64,000 nt of DNA from Cryptomeria japonica (taxonomy: Eukaryota; Streptophyta; Pinopsida; Cupressales; Cupressaceae): NCBI RefSeq assembly GCF_030272615.1, contig NC_081413.1:720950367-721014366 (forward strand), written 5' to 3'. The first letter of the stretch is position 1, and each line of letters starts with the position of its first letter. Below the pieces are notes generated by a model. That model was not told the DNA's origin. It did not search any database and saw only the letters and a program-made list of their open reading frames with translations. Position numbers and translations under genes: made by a program. Below are positions 45,516 through 56,522 of this stretch, in pieces.

Positions 45516-46250
45516 ATGTCAGATTTTTATTTGCAAAATGTTCATGCTTTTGATGATTATTATGAGTATAGCCAAGACGAATTAGATGAAGCTTTAGATG
45601 AGTTTTTAAACCCTAAGGATGCCAAACCTTCATTTTACCAAAAACTCATAAACCTTGTTACTATGCCATTTAGGTGTGATGAGAAAGATAAGTCGAATGA
45701 TTCCTCTCAAGGATACATTCCTATCAACTCTTCCCCTGAATCTAGTAACATGGTTGTTTTCAATAATCCCCTCTATGAGGAGATGTCTCCTTTTGAATCA
45801 AAAGATAAGCCTTTTAACCGATATGATCATGCTTTGTTGGATGATGCTCTTGATGACTTTGTGGCTTTATCGAAATCTTTAAACAAGAACAAGACCTCTA
45901 AATTGGTTAACATGATAAACTTGAATGAACATAACAAGCCTCTTTTTGAAGTCCAAGGTGTTTATCCTTCTCCCACCTTTCAAGTTCTTAAGTCACCTCT
46001 CCTTACTGTTCAAGGAGGGTATGATCATGATTCCTTTCGTACCCCGAATAAACCAATTATCACCATATAAGGAAGAAAATCTATAAGTCCTTATAGTTAT
46101 GCCAAGCAAATAACTAGAGAGAGTTATCATGCGGTTGCCCACACTTATCACACTAGAAATAATAGGCAACCTAATCCTCCTCCTATTATTCCAGTCTCTC
46201 TTCCTAATCCTCAACCAATTCTTCCTCAAGCTCCCCGTATTTCGCAAGTT
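45516..46250 (+). pseudogene. Tat-3 N-terminal region in place of gag
   Basis: The frame starts with an ATG at 45516, about 170 bp after the LTR. It is acidic and Asp/Ser-rich (SQDELDEALDEFLNPKD, RYDHALLDDALDDFVAL, a partly repeated LDDALDDF pattern). It has one stop (46068) and then continues in frame into the protease region. It lacks the Retrotrans_gag domain and the zinc motif that Tat-1 and Tat-2 have here. The origin and role of this 240-residue part are unknown. Confidence 0.7.
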
Positions 46251-49199
46251 ATGGGTAAGGAATATGATCTCATAGAACAACTTAAAGCTACCCCTGCTAA
46301 GATATCCCTTTGGGATTTCATTCAAACTTCTTCCGCTCATCATGGAATGTTACAAGATGCCTTGAAAGATTTGAATGTTCCTCCACTGAATACATCTAGT
46401 AATATAGTGTCTTTGGTTAACTCTGTGATGAATCCTAAAGCTCAAATTGTGTTTACTCAAGATGAATTGCCTACTAGTGAAATTCAACATCAATATGATC
46501 CCTTGATGATTGTGGTTATCATAAATGACACTGCTATAAGACGAACACTGGTAGATAATGGCTCTGGCCTTAATGTGTGTAGCATTAATCTATTGCATAA
46601 GATGAATGTGGATACATCCCTTATTGAGCCTGATTCTTGTCCCATTCGTGGCTTTGACAATGTGGCTAAGACTTCATTAGGTATCATCACCTTACCTCTC
46701 ACAGTAGGACCTGTTACTTTGCCTACTCCTATCCATGTTATGTCGGGAAATTTAACATATAACTTGTTATTAGGGAGGCCTTGGATTCACAGCATGCAAG
46801 CTGTCCCCTCTACATTGCATAGACAAGTTAAATTCGTCTATAACAATAAGACATATACTTTGATAGGTGATACTAATTTTCAAGCTTGTCTACAAACATC
46901 TACTTCCAAAGGAGGTTCTTCTAAGCCATCCTCGTCTAGTGATGACTCTTTAAACAAGAAACCTATCGATGAATCCTCGCTCTCCGATGATCAAAATTCT
47001 TTGGATGAGTCTGGATCTCCTGAAGAAGATTCTTCTCGACTTGAAACTACACCTAAGAAGGATTTTGATCCTGAGAAGATCCTCGAAGAAGATGATTGGG
47101 GATCCCTTGATTTCAATCCCACTTTTGTGGGTGAATATAAGGTTCCTTCTAGAGAGCTTAAAGTTGAAAAGAAGGAAGAAGCTAAAAATCAATCAACCTT
47201 ACCTGAATCTATGAGTAATAATTTTGTGGCCGCTTCTCAAACTTCTTCTCCTCACACCTCTAATTATGAAGAGTTTGATTCTTTGTCTTATGAAAAACCA
47301 CCTTCTCTTCCTGAAATGGCTGATCGTTACGGTCGTGGTTTTCGCATTTTTGCTAAGCATGGGTATCATGGAAAAGGTTGTGGTGCTCATGAACAAGGGA
47401 TAAGAGTTCCTCTAGAGACTAATTTTCACAATTATGCCTTTGGACTTGGCTATAATCCCTGCAAACGTACTAAAGCTTCTAAAAGACCATGTATTAGTGT
47501 TAATGCTATCTCTACATCTCTATCAATACAACATCCTGAGTATATTGATGGGGATCCTTCGGGTGACTGTGCTTTGGATATCTTCCCTACCGACGATGCT
47601 TTAGTTGAGTTCTTGGGAGCCTATGACACTCTTCCTCGTTATCATCACAATAGGGGACTCCCTTATTGTTTGAACACTGAAGCCTATTTTGGAAAAGAGA
47701 TTGATAATGATGAGATTGTGAAAGAATTCCCTCAGTTAAAGGATACTCCTCAACAAAGTAATCTTCTCATAAGTGAAACCATTGATGTTAAGATGGACCC
47801 TTGCAATAAAGAGAAAGTTATTAAAATTGGGAAAAATTTGGATGAAGAGGAACAAAAACAATATGAAGATTTATTGCACGAATTCCCCGAGATCTTTGCT
47901 TGGACATACTCTGACATGCCTGGTATAGATCCTAAGATTGTTACTCATAATATTGTCTTAGTTCCTGATGCTAAGCCCGTGAAACAAAAGATTCGAAAAA
48001 TGAATCCCAAGGTGGCTCTGCTTGTTAAGGCTGAGATTGAAAAATTATTGGAGGCTGGATTTATCCGCCCTATTGACTATTCCCCATGGATTTCAAACAT
48101 TGTCACTGTGGCTAAACCAGACAACAAAATAAGAATGTGTATCGACTTTCAGGATCTAAATAAGGCTTCTTTAAAAGATGATTTCCCTCTTCCAAACATT
48201 GACATGATAGTTGATTCTACGACAGGACATGCCTTGTTATCCTTCATGGATGGTTTTTCAGGATACAATCAAATTTTCATTAACCCTCACGATCAATTCA
48301 AAACCGCTTTCACCACTCCTTGGGGTACGTTTTGTTGGATAATGATGCCTTTTGGACTTAAAAACGCTGGTGCAACTTATCAACGAGCGATGACCCTTAT
48401 CTTTCATGATTATATGCATAAGATTTTAGAGGATTATGTTGATGATATTTTAGCCAAATCCTTTCTTCGCATGGATCATGTTAAAATCCTTCGTCAAATC
48501 TTTGAAAGAATTCATAAATATCACATGCCCTTGAATCCCCGAAAATGTGTTTTTGGTGTGGATAGTGGAAAACTATTAGGATTCATAGTTTCACATCGTG
48601 GGATTGAGGTGGACACTAAGAAAATAGATGCTATTGTCAACATGCCACCTCCTAGAAATGTGTCTCAACTTAAAAGCTTACAAGGAAAGATTCAAGCCAT
48701 TCGTAGGTTCGTGTCTCAGCTTGCGGATCATACCTTTCCTTTTACTCAACTTCTTAAAAAGGATATCACTTTTCAATGGAATGAGGATTGTCAACAAGCA
48801 TTTGAAGATTTAAAAGTGTATTTGGCTAGTCCTCCTATTCTTCAACCTGTCGAACCTTCTAAACCTTTCCTTCTGTATACAGCTACCTCCTCTCATGCTC
48901 TCGCAGCATTGTTGGCACAACATGATAAAGATGGTAAGGAATGTCCAGTTTATTACATAAGTCGTACCTTACTCGATTATGAGACCCGATATTCTGCGAT
49001 AGAAAGACAATGCTTGGCCTTGGTGTTTGCGACTCAAAAATTGAGACATTATCTTTTAAATTCAGAAGTCCACGTCATGGTAAAGTTTGATCCTTTGAAG
49101 CATCTTTTCTCTAAAACTGATTTATCAGGACGCCTAGCTAAGTGGGTTATGATGTTAACTGAATTTGACCTTAAATTTGTTTCACAAAGAGCAAATTAA
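46251..49199 (+). pseudogene. Tat-3 protease, G-patch, RT and RNase H
   Basis: A 982-codon open frame. The protease has LVDNGSGLNVCS (about residue 100) and NLLLGRPWIH. An acidic Ser-rich linker follows, then a G-patch (47315-47470) and RT with WISNIVTVAKPDNKIRMC, SFMDGFSGYNQI and EDYVDDILAKS (48432-48455). A Ty3-type RNase H with PVYYISRTLLDYETRYSAIE ends the frame at LAKWVMMLTEFDLKFVSQ. An extra A near 49190 shifts the frame into the second RNase H. It is the best-preserved pol segment in the window. Confidence 0.93.
47315..47470 (+). other. G-patch domain in Tat-3
   Basis: Residues GRGFRIFAKHGYHGKGCGAH, then EQGI and finally FGLGY, give the full G-patch glycine pattern. Confidence 0.8.
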
Positions 49200-51063
49200 A
49201 GGACAAGCGTTGATAGATCACTTAATTGAGGCCCCTTCACCTTTCTCCTTCCCTAACCCTGAGTCATTTCCCGATGACTTTATTCTTTCTATAGAGAAAG
49301 ATGAAACTTGGGAGTTATACTTTGATGGCTCTAAGTGTCGTACGGGATCGGGGGCAGGTGTTGTTCTGATTTCTCGTACAAGGAAATCTATTCCCTTATC
49401 CTATCATCTAAATTTCCTGTGTACCAATAACATTGCTGAGTATGAGGCTCTTATAGCGGGAATAAAAGCAGCCTTGGCTCTGAACATAAAACACATACAT
49501 ATCTATGGAGATTCGCAATTGATTATAAGACAAGTAACAGGAATGTATCAAGCAAAACAAGACAAATTATCACAATATAAAGACCTTGCCATCTCTTTAT
49601 TACAAAAATTCGATTCTTATACCATGGAACCTGTTCCTCGAAAAGATAATCGACATGCGGACGCAATGGCATGTGTGGCTTCTCTTGTATCTTTAGAGGA
49701 CCCTGTGGTTGATCTTAAATTTGTTATTCACAACCTTATTTCTCCAGCTATTGTAGACGATTCTAGTCTGATAACATGTTGTGACTTTGTAGATTCAGAT
49801 GAATGGTTCTCGCATATCGTAAGATATTTGACTGATGGTACCTTTCCTGATTCCGCTAATAGGAACACTAGGGCTAGAATCCGCAAGTTGTCTGCTAGAT
49901 ATATCATTCTTTCTAATGTCCTTTACCGAAGGGGTTATGATGGCCTTCTCCTTCGTTGTCTTAACAAATCGGAAATCCCCGTTGCTCTTGAAGAGGCACA
50001 TTCAGGTGCCTGTGGGGGGCATTTTGGGGGCAAATCCTTGGTTCATAGACTGCTTCGTATGGGATATTATTGGCAAACTATGCAGAAGGATTCTTTTTCA
50101 TTTGTTAAGAAATGTCATCAATGTCAACAACACAATAATCTGATTCATGCTCCTACCCAAGAACTTCGTTCTTAAGTAGCCTCTTGGACTTTCTCCGCAT
50201 GGGGTTTGGATCTTATTGGTAAAATCTCTCCTCCATCATCTCAGGGACACACCTTCATTATAACCGCAACAGATTACTTTACGAAGTGGGTAGAAGCTAT
50301 TCCCCTTCGTTCTACTACTGCTGAAGTGATTTGTCAATTTCTTCTAGAAAACATCATTTCTCGATTCGGGATACCTTCCACTATAATCTCAGATAATGGG
50401 ACATCGTTTAAGAACAAGGACGTGAAGAAATTCCTCAAGAAGTATCATATCAAACATCGATTTTCTACACCATACTATCCTCAGTCAAATGGTCAAGCCG
50501 AATCATCCAATAAGATAATTGAACAAATTCTTCGCAAAACCGTGAATAAGCATGGTAAGGATTGGAGTAACCAGCTAATCTATGCTCTTTGGGCCTACCG
50601 AACGAGTGTATGAATTGCTACGGGGACTACTCCTTATAATCTTGTTTATGGTGCTGACGCTATTATGCCCTTAGAATTAGAGATTCCATCACTTAGGGTT
50701 TCTCTCAAAGGTATAGTAGATGATGACTCTTATAGAGAACAACGACTTCAATAGCTTGAGATGCTTGATGAACAACATATAAACACTCTTGAGCATATTC
50801 AAGCGTATCACAAAACTCTACAACGAAGCTATAATGATAAGGTTATTCAACGTTCCTTCTCAGTAGGTGACTTGGTCCTTTATGAGAATCAGCGCAATGT
50901 GAATGCCTTACCTGCAGAAAAGGGAAAATTTAGTCCTAATTGGCTTGGACCATATATCGTTATTGAGGATTATGGATCAGGTGCTTACAAAATAGCAGAT
51001 GTAGATGGTACGCCTCTTAAAGAACCTATCAATGCTATGCACTTGCGTAGATATTATGCTTAA
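49165..51063 (+). pseudogene. Tat-3 second RNase H and integrase
   Basis: The second RNase H has WELYFDGSKCRTGSGAGVVL and TNNIAEYEALIAG. The integrase zinc module is AHSGACGGHFGGKSLVHR with KKCHQCQQHN. The catalytic core has GLDLIGKI, ISDNGTSF and NGQAESSNK, so all three acids are present. The C-terminus has SPNWLGPYIVIEDYGSGAYK. Stops are at 50173 (TAA), 50611 (TGA in place of a likely CGA) and 50752 (TAG). The frame is otherwise kept to the stop at 51061. Confidence 0.93.
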
Positions 51064-51666
51064 TTCTTCATTCCTCATCTATCTTCTTTTCAATTCTTCA
51101 ACATTGGATAATATGTTAGTATCTCCTAATTAGAGCAAAATGGAATTAAATGTTATGGTGTTTACTCTCTATTGCTTCGTTCTTGACAAGCGCGTCTCTT
51201 TACTTTATAGTTTGTCTTGAATTCATTTATGTAAGTTGTAAAAGATTTACATTTCCATTATGCTAGCATATTATATAGTGTCTTTATGTGTTAAGTAGAA
51301 TCGTATCATGTTGTGTTTAAGTTCAAAATTAAATCACATTAGTTATATGATTCTTAGACTTAATGCATATTTCTTTCTTATCATCAATGTAGTACTTGAT
51401 TAAATATTTTAATTAAGTCACACATGTATCAATTTAATCATGGAGCATTGAGAAATCAATCGCATGGAAATTAAATTCTGAACATACATGTACATTTACC
51501 AAATGTATTAGATTTAATCAAAACAAAATATACATTGTTTTAAGAATTAAAGACAACACATTTGAGGCAAAAGAGAAGCATGTATATATACATATATATA
51601 TGTGTGGATCATATACAAATATAGGTCACTGTACATCCAAAATGTGACCTCTCTTACATCATAAAA
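51064..51666. other. Convergent 3' region of Tat-3 pol and antisense PMD gene
   Basis: AT-rich, no ORF of note. It contains a TATATA-rich stretch at 51580-51605. Confidence 0.6.
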
Positions 51667-52067
51667 TCATCTCCTATCCCTAGCGCTAGTGGCTGGAGAG
51701 TGTCGACTGGACACTCCCTCCTGATCTGGCTGTGAAGGCGGACCCATGGGTGTGTAGCGCGATACAAACCGTGAGTGACTCCGAGAGGAACTCCTATGAT
51801 CCCTATCCATAAGGATCGCGCGATAGGTGGTAGCCTCGGCCTGAGCTGCTGCTAGATCTCGCCACGCCCGCTGAAGGTCCTCTGATAGGACTCTCTCTCT
51901 CTCCCTCCATATGTCTACCTGTACTCGGAATGGGGAAAACAAGTCCTCATGCCGACCCGCGTTCCCTTGAGGCCTATAAGCAATCTGTGAGGAACTGGGG
52001 ATCTGTGCTATCATGGAAATGTCTGTCACTGCCTGCTGAATCAGGGAACGCCACTCCTGCACATTAG

Positions 52068-52146
52068 CTGTGGCAGTAGAACAGATTTTTGTTATTACCA
52101 TTCTATATCATCAAAACATTAATCAATCAATATAAACTTACTATAC
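52068..52146 (-). other. Predicted intron 2 of the Tat-3 PMD gene
   Basis: 79 bp with donor CCAG|GTATAG and acceptor CTACTGCCACAG|C. The exons use different frames and join in phase 1, giving an uninterrupted reading frame into the coiled coil. Tat-2 has no such intron at the matching place. Confidence 0.7.
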
Positions 52147-52369
52147 CTGGGTCTCCCTCACGCCAGTAGGGATCATGATACGGTAGCATCTGTGACTGAG
52201 ATCTACTAGGCTCCCCTCACTCGACTAATCTGTGCACGATGGGTGTAGGCTGGATGGTACTAGGAACGGGTCTCCGTATCGCCTCATGTTCCCCCTGTTG
52301 GGGAATAAGAGGAGGATCCAGAGCTATGGTATCATCTCCTGAATGGTGGGGAGCTACATCCGACTCCTC

Positions 52370-52490
52370 CTCATCATCTCTATCCTCCTCCTCGTCGTCC
52401 TCCTCGTCATCCTCATCCTCGTCCTCATCTGCATCCTCACCTGCATCCTCCTCATCCTCATCTCTATCTGTATCCTCCTCCTCCTCCTCG
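52370..52490 (-). repeat. Acidic-codon simple repeat in PMD gene
   Basis: A (GAG/GAT/GAC)n tract encodes a long Glu/Asp run. The opposite-strand Ser-rich ORF is a shadow. Confidence 0.75.
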
Positions 52491-53805
52491 GCCCTGGGCT
52501 GATTGCCTGTAGGTGGATTAGGATCTCCTGCCTCCTCATGACCCTCTCCCTCCTCTAGCTCCTCTGACCTAGATTCCTGGTCCTCGTCTTGGTCTCCATG
52601 TCTCCATGGGCCTGGATGGCCTGTCGGATGATCTGGTGGAAAGATAGGACCTGGATATGATCTCATAAACCATGAGACGTACCTGTGCTATGCTCCAGGC
52701 TCTGCAGAGTAATCAGTGACTACATCCTGATCAGATCCCTCTATATCTATAGTCTCGATGTCATCTATCGTCGGTCTCGCTACTGCTCTAGGTCTGGGAA
52801 GGACCCGTGAGTGTCGAGTATAGATGGGCACATCGGCTGGAACGCACTGCTCTAGCCCAAACTACCTCCGTACTCAGTTGAAGTAGAATGGGACTATGAT
52901 GTGTGAATATTGTCCCTGTAGTAGGTGGTTCCTCTGTAGACATGCTAACTGTCTCTCCATCCCATCCCATCTGTGCATCCGTAGGTAGGGTCTCCACACT
53001 GTCACCTCGGCTGTCAGTCTATCAAAAATCACTCTCCAATATAACAAATCTCCAAATCTCCACTCGCTGGTAAGTGGATAAGCAAACACCCTAGGTCGCT
53101 TGCTAGTTGTACTCAGCGGAAAGCCGACAGGCCTGGTGCATGTGAAGTGCTCTAAAATCCACACCTGCAGAAGTGTGCATGTCATCAAACTGCAACCCTA
53201 TCCAAATACATACTCCTCAAGGTCGTGATAGAGATGTGCAAGCATACTCCGACCCTAGGCATACACTCTCCTGTGTCTCTCCATCGCTCTGATACACCAT
53301 GTGAGACCCCCATGCATGTGCGTCCCTCACCCATTAGGGCAGACAGCTAGTGCTATGATGGCGATCATAAGGCGTCTCAGAAGGGGTACCTCCCCTGTAG
53401 GATGTAAGAGCCAGCTGACCATAATGCGACCTCTTGTCTCGCTTGGCATGACTCTCCCTATGCAATACACTTGCTCTCTCTAATGATCCTCCGTTGATCG
53501 ATCAGTCGCGTATGTAACAGTCGCTCCTCTGATAGGAAGACGAAGTATACAGTGAAAAGTGACAAATATTCAGAAGTAACCGTCAGCTCCCCTACTGGAA
53601 GGTGAAAAGTGCATGTGTCAGGATCCCATCACTCCATCAATGCCATCAGCATCGTAGGATGGAACCGAATGGCTGGCATGAGGATCACATACCATAATCC
53701 CACAATCGACAATGTGTCTCTCTCTGCCTGAGTCAGCCATGGAATCTGATCTCGCAAACTGCGAAGAATATGTCCCGCTGTATGCTCTCTCATGTATGGG
53801 AGACC

Positions 53806-54184
53806 CTGCAACACAAAAACACAACCGTAATCAGTACTCGATCATCAAAATCGCTCATGCAAACTGTCGAACATCATATGCCAACCCTGAAACCCCTCGC
53901 CAAGCCCTGATTGGGACCATGGCGCCCTGATTGGGACCATGGCGCCTTGTCAGGGACCATGGCGCCCTAAAGGGACCATGGCGCCCCTGTCAGGGACCAT
54001 GGTGCCCTAAAGGGACCATGGCGCCCTAAAGGGACCATGGCGCCCCGGAGCCCTGGGGGGACCAGGGCGCCCCACAGGGACCATGGCGCCCTGGGTGGGC
54101 CCCGGGTCAGCATTCAAGGCCCGCATATGATCATAGAAAAGTCAAAATGCGAAAAAATCAAAAGTCAAACGTTCAGTCAAACAC
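53806..54184 (-). other. Predicted phase-0 intron 1 of the Tat-3 PMD gene
   Basis: The donor is GACGAG|GTGTTT (weak after GT) and the acceptor is TTTTTGTGTTGCAG|G. It joins a 27-codon exon to the PMD frame in phase 0, as in Tat-2. It holds the array at 53913-54090. Confidence 0.68.
53913..54090 (-). repeat. Tat-3 core/spacer array in antisense intron
   Basis: The core GGGACCATGGCGCC starts at 53913, 53933, 53953, 53972, 53993, 54012, 54031, 54058 (variant) and 54077. Steps are 19-21 bp except one of 27. In the sense of the PMD gene it reads GGCGCCATGGTCCC, close to the GGGCGCCCTGGTCC of the LTR repeat. Confidence 0.88.
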
Positions 54185-54265
54185 CTCGTCCAGTGGCTCG
54201 TCGTCGATCATGGCCTGGCGCAGGATCTCAATCCTCGTGGGAAGTTCCGGTCGTCGTGAAGGCAT

Positions 54266-54830
54266 GATGATGGCTATGTGGGCTCCGCTGCAATGAATAG
54301 TATTCTGAAATCAACAAAGTGACAAATGCAAGTGTCACTTTCAAGGTATATACTTTCATTTGTTTATCTCTACTTTTGAAACCCTAATTTTCCTCTATCA
54401 TTCATTTTATCATAACTTGGGTTTGGGAGATGCGATTTTCGAACTGTTTGTTGTGTTGGAATCGTATTTTCCTTCCCCTACTCTCGGGATGTTCCAAAAA
54501 GTGCTCTGATGAAGCCTATTTAGTGAACACCCCTCATCAATACTCTCTTACACAATTTGTCGTAAGTAAACATGCTACCCTGTTTCACCTCTCTAATAAG
54601 CAAGTCGAAACAGGGGGGGCATATAGCTACTCACAGATTTCATCACTTTCCTTAGTAAGCATTAGGTAATTTTGTGATCTAACGTGTGTTTTGTAGGGTG
54701 CGGTTCCTAACTGTGTACTGCACATACCGCTGGGGGCTTCGTCCGACAACTTATGGATATATCCTTTTTCAAATAATGTTTACTTTTTTGTACTTTATCT
54801 TGCATATGCACGTAGTACTCATATGACCGC
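54266..54830. other. Tat-3 region between PMD gene and 3' LTR
   Basis: This is the presumed promoter region of the antisense gene. The minus strand has TATATACC at 54345-54352, about 80 bp upstream of the ATG. No ORF of note otherwise. Confidence 0.5.
54345..54352 (-). promoter_or_regulatory. TATA-like box of antisense PMD gene (Tat-3)
   Basis: The minus strand reads TATATACC, about 80 bp upstream of the predicted ATG at 54265. The spacing is similar to that in Tat-2. Confidence 0.4.
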
Positions 54831-54846
54831 TAAAGTGGGGGCTAAA
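54831..54846 (+). promoter_or_regulatory. Tat-3 polypurine tract
   Basis: TAAAGTGGGGGCTAAA lies directly before the 3' LTR start TGTAGCATCG. Confidence 0.88.
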
Positions 54847-56517
54847 TGTAGCATCGTAAATTGTACGCACTTGCTAGGGTGGTACAATTTCACACCTAGT
54901 TTAGCACCCGCCTTAGTGCATTTTGCATTTTGCATTGCATTTCTCCTTTAGCACTTAATTAATCAAATTAATTAGGTCTAAGGTCCTATTTCATCATCCT
55001 TTGCATCATAAAGTTGGGACCTTTCGCTAAAGCATGCCCTTTGCATTTTATTCCTCTAATACATCACTCAATCAAAAACCCTAATTAAGTCCTATTTTGA
55101 ACTTGGGGGCTTGGTTTCAGGGTCAAAACATCTCGAAATCACCTGTAACTTTGGGATTCTCTCTAAAATCATCATATCCGACGGCCCTGAAAATTTGGTG
55201 AAAAGTTGTCGGGACCGTAGCGCCCGGAGTGCACATGGTCCCGGACATTTTTCCCAAAATTTTGGGAGCACAATCCAATCATAAAATAAAGCTTAACCCC
55301 AAGAAATTGGTGGGATATTCAATCTCTAGGTCGGCCAAAAGATGAATTTACGATCTAGGGTTTCCTACATAAGAGCTCTCTTTCTTCATTTGAAAGGGAT
55401 CCGATTTTTGTTTTCAGGAACCTCATATGCAGCGAAAGAGCAGATCTTTGAAGACTTCAACAACATTCAACATCCTTCTATCAAGCATTTATCAAATTCA
55501 TTCATCCACTTAGGGCTTGGAAGACATTGAAGAACAATAGGAGATTACCGACTGAAGATTGGCTTGTACTCCTCCCTTGAGGGTTGGGTATGATTTCATG
55601 TTGTTTTCATATCTTTGCATAAGCTTCAATATATCATTTATTCATGCTTTAGATCACTTTGCATCTTGATTTAGAGCATTTACATTATCATTTACAAGCA
55701 ATTAGGGTTTACTTTCTAGGTTGCTCTAGTTTGCTTTCTTGCATTTTAGGACCTTGCACACACACTACGTCTGCACACACAATACATTTTACAAAACAAC
55801 TTGGCTATTCGTGGAGGTGGAAATCACTGAAATGGTGGTTTGACTAAGGCAAAACCCTATATAGCCGTCCATACACCCTTTTTTAGATATCAGTGCAGGT
55901 TCAGGACTCAGACGACGCCACAGGATACAGATCCGGAGAGAACAGGTTGAGACAGCACTTTGTATCAAATTGCAGAGGAGAAGACTGGGACAGGGGCGCT
56001 GGGTGCCCTGGTCCTGCCAGGACAGGGGCACTGGGCGCCCTGGTCCCTGGGACAGAGGCGCTGGGCGCCCTAGTCCTCCGGACAGACAACTTTTCTGACA
56101 ATTTCCGACAGTGTTCCAAAGTGCATAACGACAGTTTCCGGTGTAGTTTTCAGGACAGAATCAGGACAGTGGCGCCCGCACCCCCGTCCCAAACATTTTC
56201 AGTCTGATTTTGACTCCGGGTTCACATCTGCATTCTTATTTCATCCTTGTATTTACAGCTGTTCATTGTTTAATCTCAATTCTGCAATCTTGTTATTAGT
56301 TCATACTTGCATTTTGGGATTAGGGTTTGAACTTACATCATTTGATCTTACAATTTCAACAAGGGAATAGAAATCCTAATAGATATCCCGTGGCTCTCTC
56401 TTTCACAAAAAGAAGTAGCTAATTGTGCGATATCTCTAGGCTCTTTCGTACTCCGTAATGTGTGTCAAAAGGTAGGATTAGGGCATATTAACCTAGTCTC
56501 GCTTTTTCCCCTACACA
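54847..56517 (+). repeat. Tat-3 3' LTR
   Basis: 1,671 bp, the partner of 43701-45341, with about 2-3% differences by eye and one extra 30-bp GC-rich unit. Confidence 0.95.
55988..56092 (+). repeat. 30-32-bp GC-rich repeat in Tat-3 3' LTR (3 copies)
   Basis: Three units with GGGCGCCCT(G/A)GTCC cores, against two in the 5' LTR. Confidence 0.8.
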
Positions 56518-56522
56518 ATCAT
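56518..56522. repeat. Target site duplication of Tat-3, right copy
   Basis: ATCAT, matching 43696-43700. Confidence 0.9.

Larger units (their letters stand above)
51667..54265 (-). pseudogene. Antisense plant mobile domain (PMD) gene in Tat-3
   Basis: Exon 1 (54265-54185, 27 codons from ATG), intron 1 (54184-53806), exon 2 (53805-52147), intron 2 (52146-52068) and exon 3 (52067-51667). The PMD N-terminal part has AIRFHPTMLMALME, a stop (TGA), then WDPDTCTFHLPVGELTVT. The later part (53188-52874) has LLQVWILEHFTCTRPVGF. An extremely acidic Glu/Asp run follows (about 52480-52370), then an exon-3 coiled coil (ERERVLSEDLQRAWRDLAAA) and a Ser/Arg tail. Removing intron 2 restores the frame. A frameshift lies between 53600 and 53190. 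It is the same gene type as in Tat-2. Confidence 0.82.
43701..56517 (+). mobile_element. Tat-3: Ty3/gypsy Tat-lineage element without a canonical gag
   Basis: The element is 12,817 bp with LTRs of 1,641 and 1,671 bp, an ATCAT duplication, a primer-binding site and a polypurine tract. On the plus strand it has an unusual N-terminal ORF, then protease, G-patch, RT, RNase H, second RNase H and integrase. An intron-containing PMD gene lies on the minus strand before the 3' LTR. No capsid domain or zinc knuckle precedes the protease. One single-base insertion (near 49190) and a few stops break the frame. It is inserted in ORF2 of the outer element. Confidence 0.95.

Noticed and set aside
52239-52558. 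Ser-rich plus-strand ORFs
   Set aside because: Reverse-strand shadow of the Glu/Asp run in the Tat-3 PMD gene.
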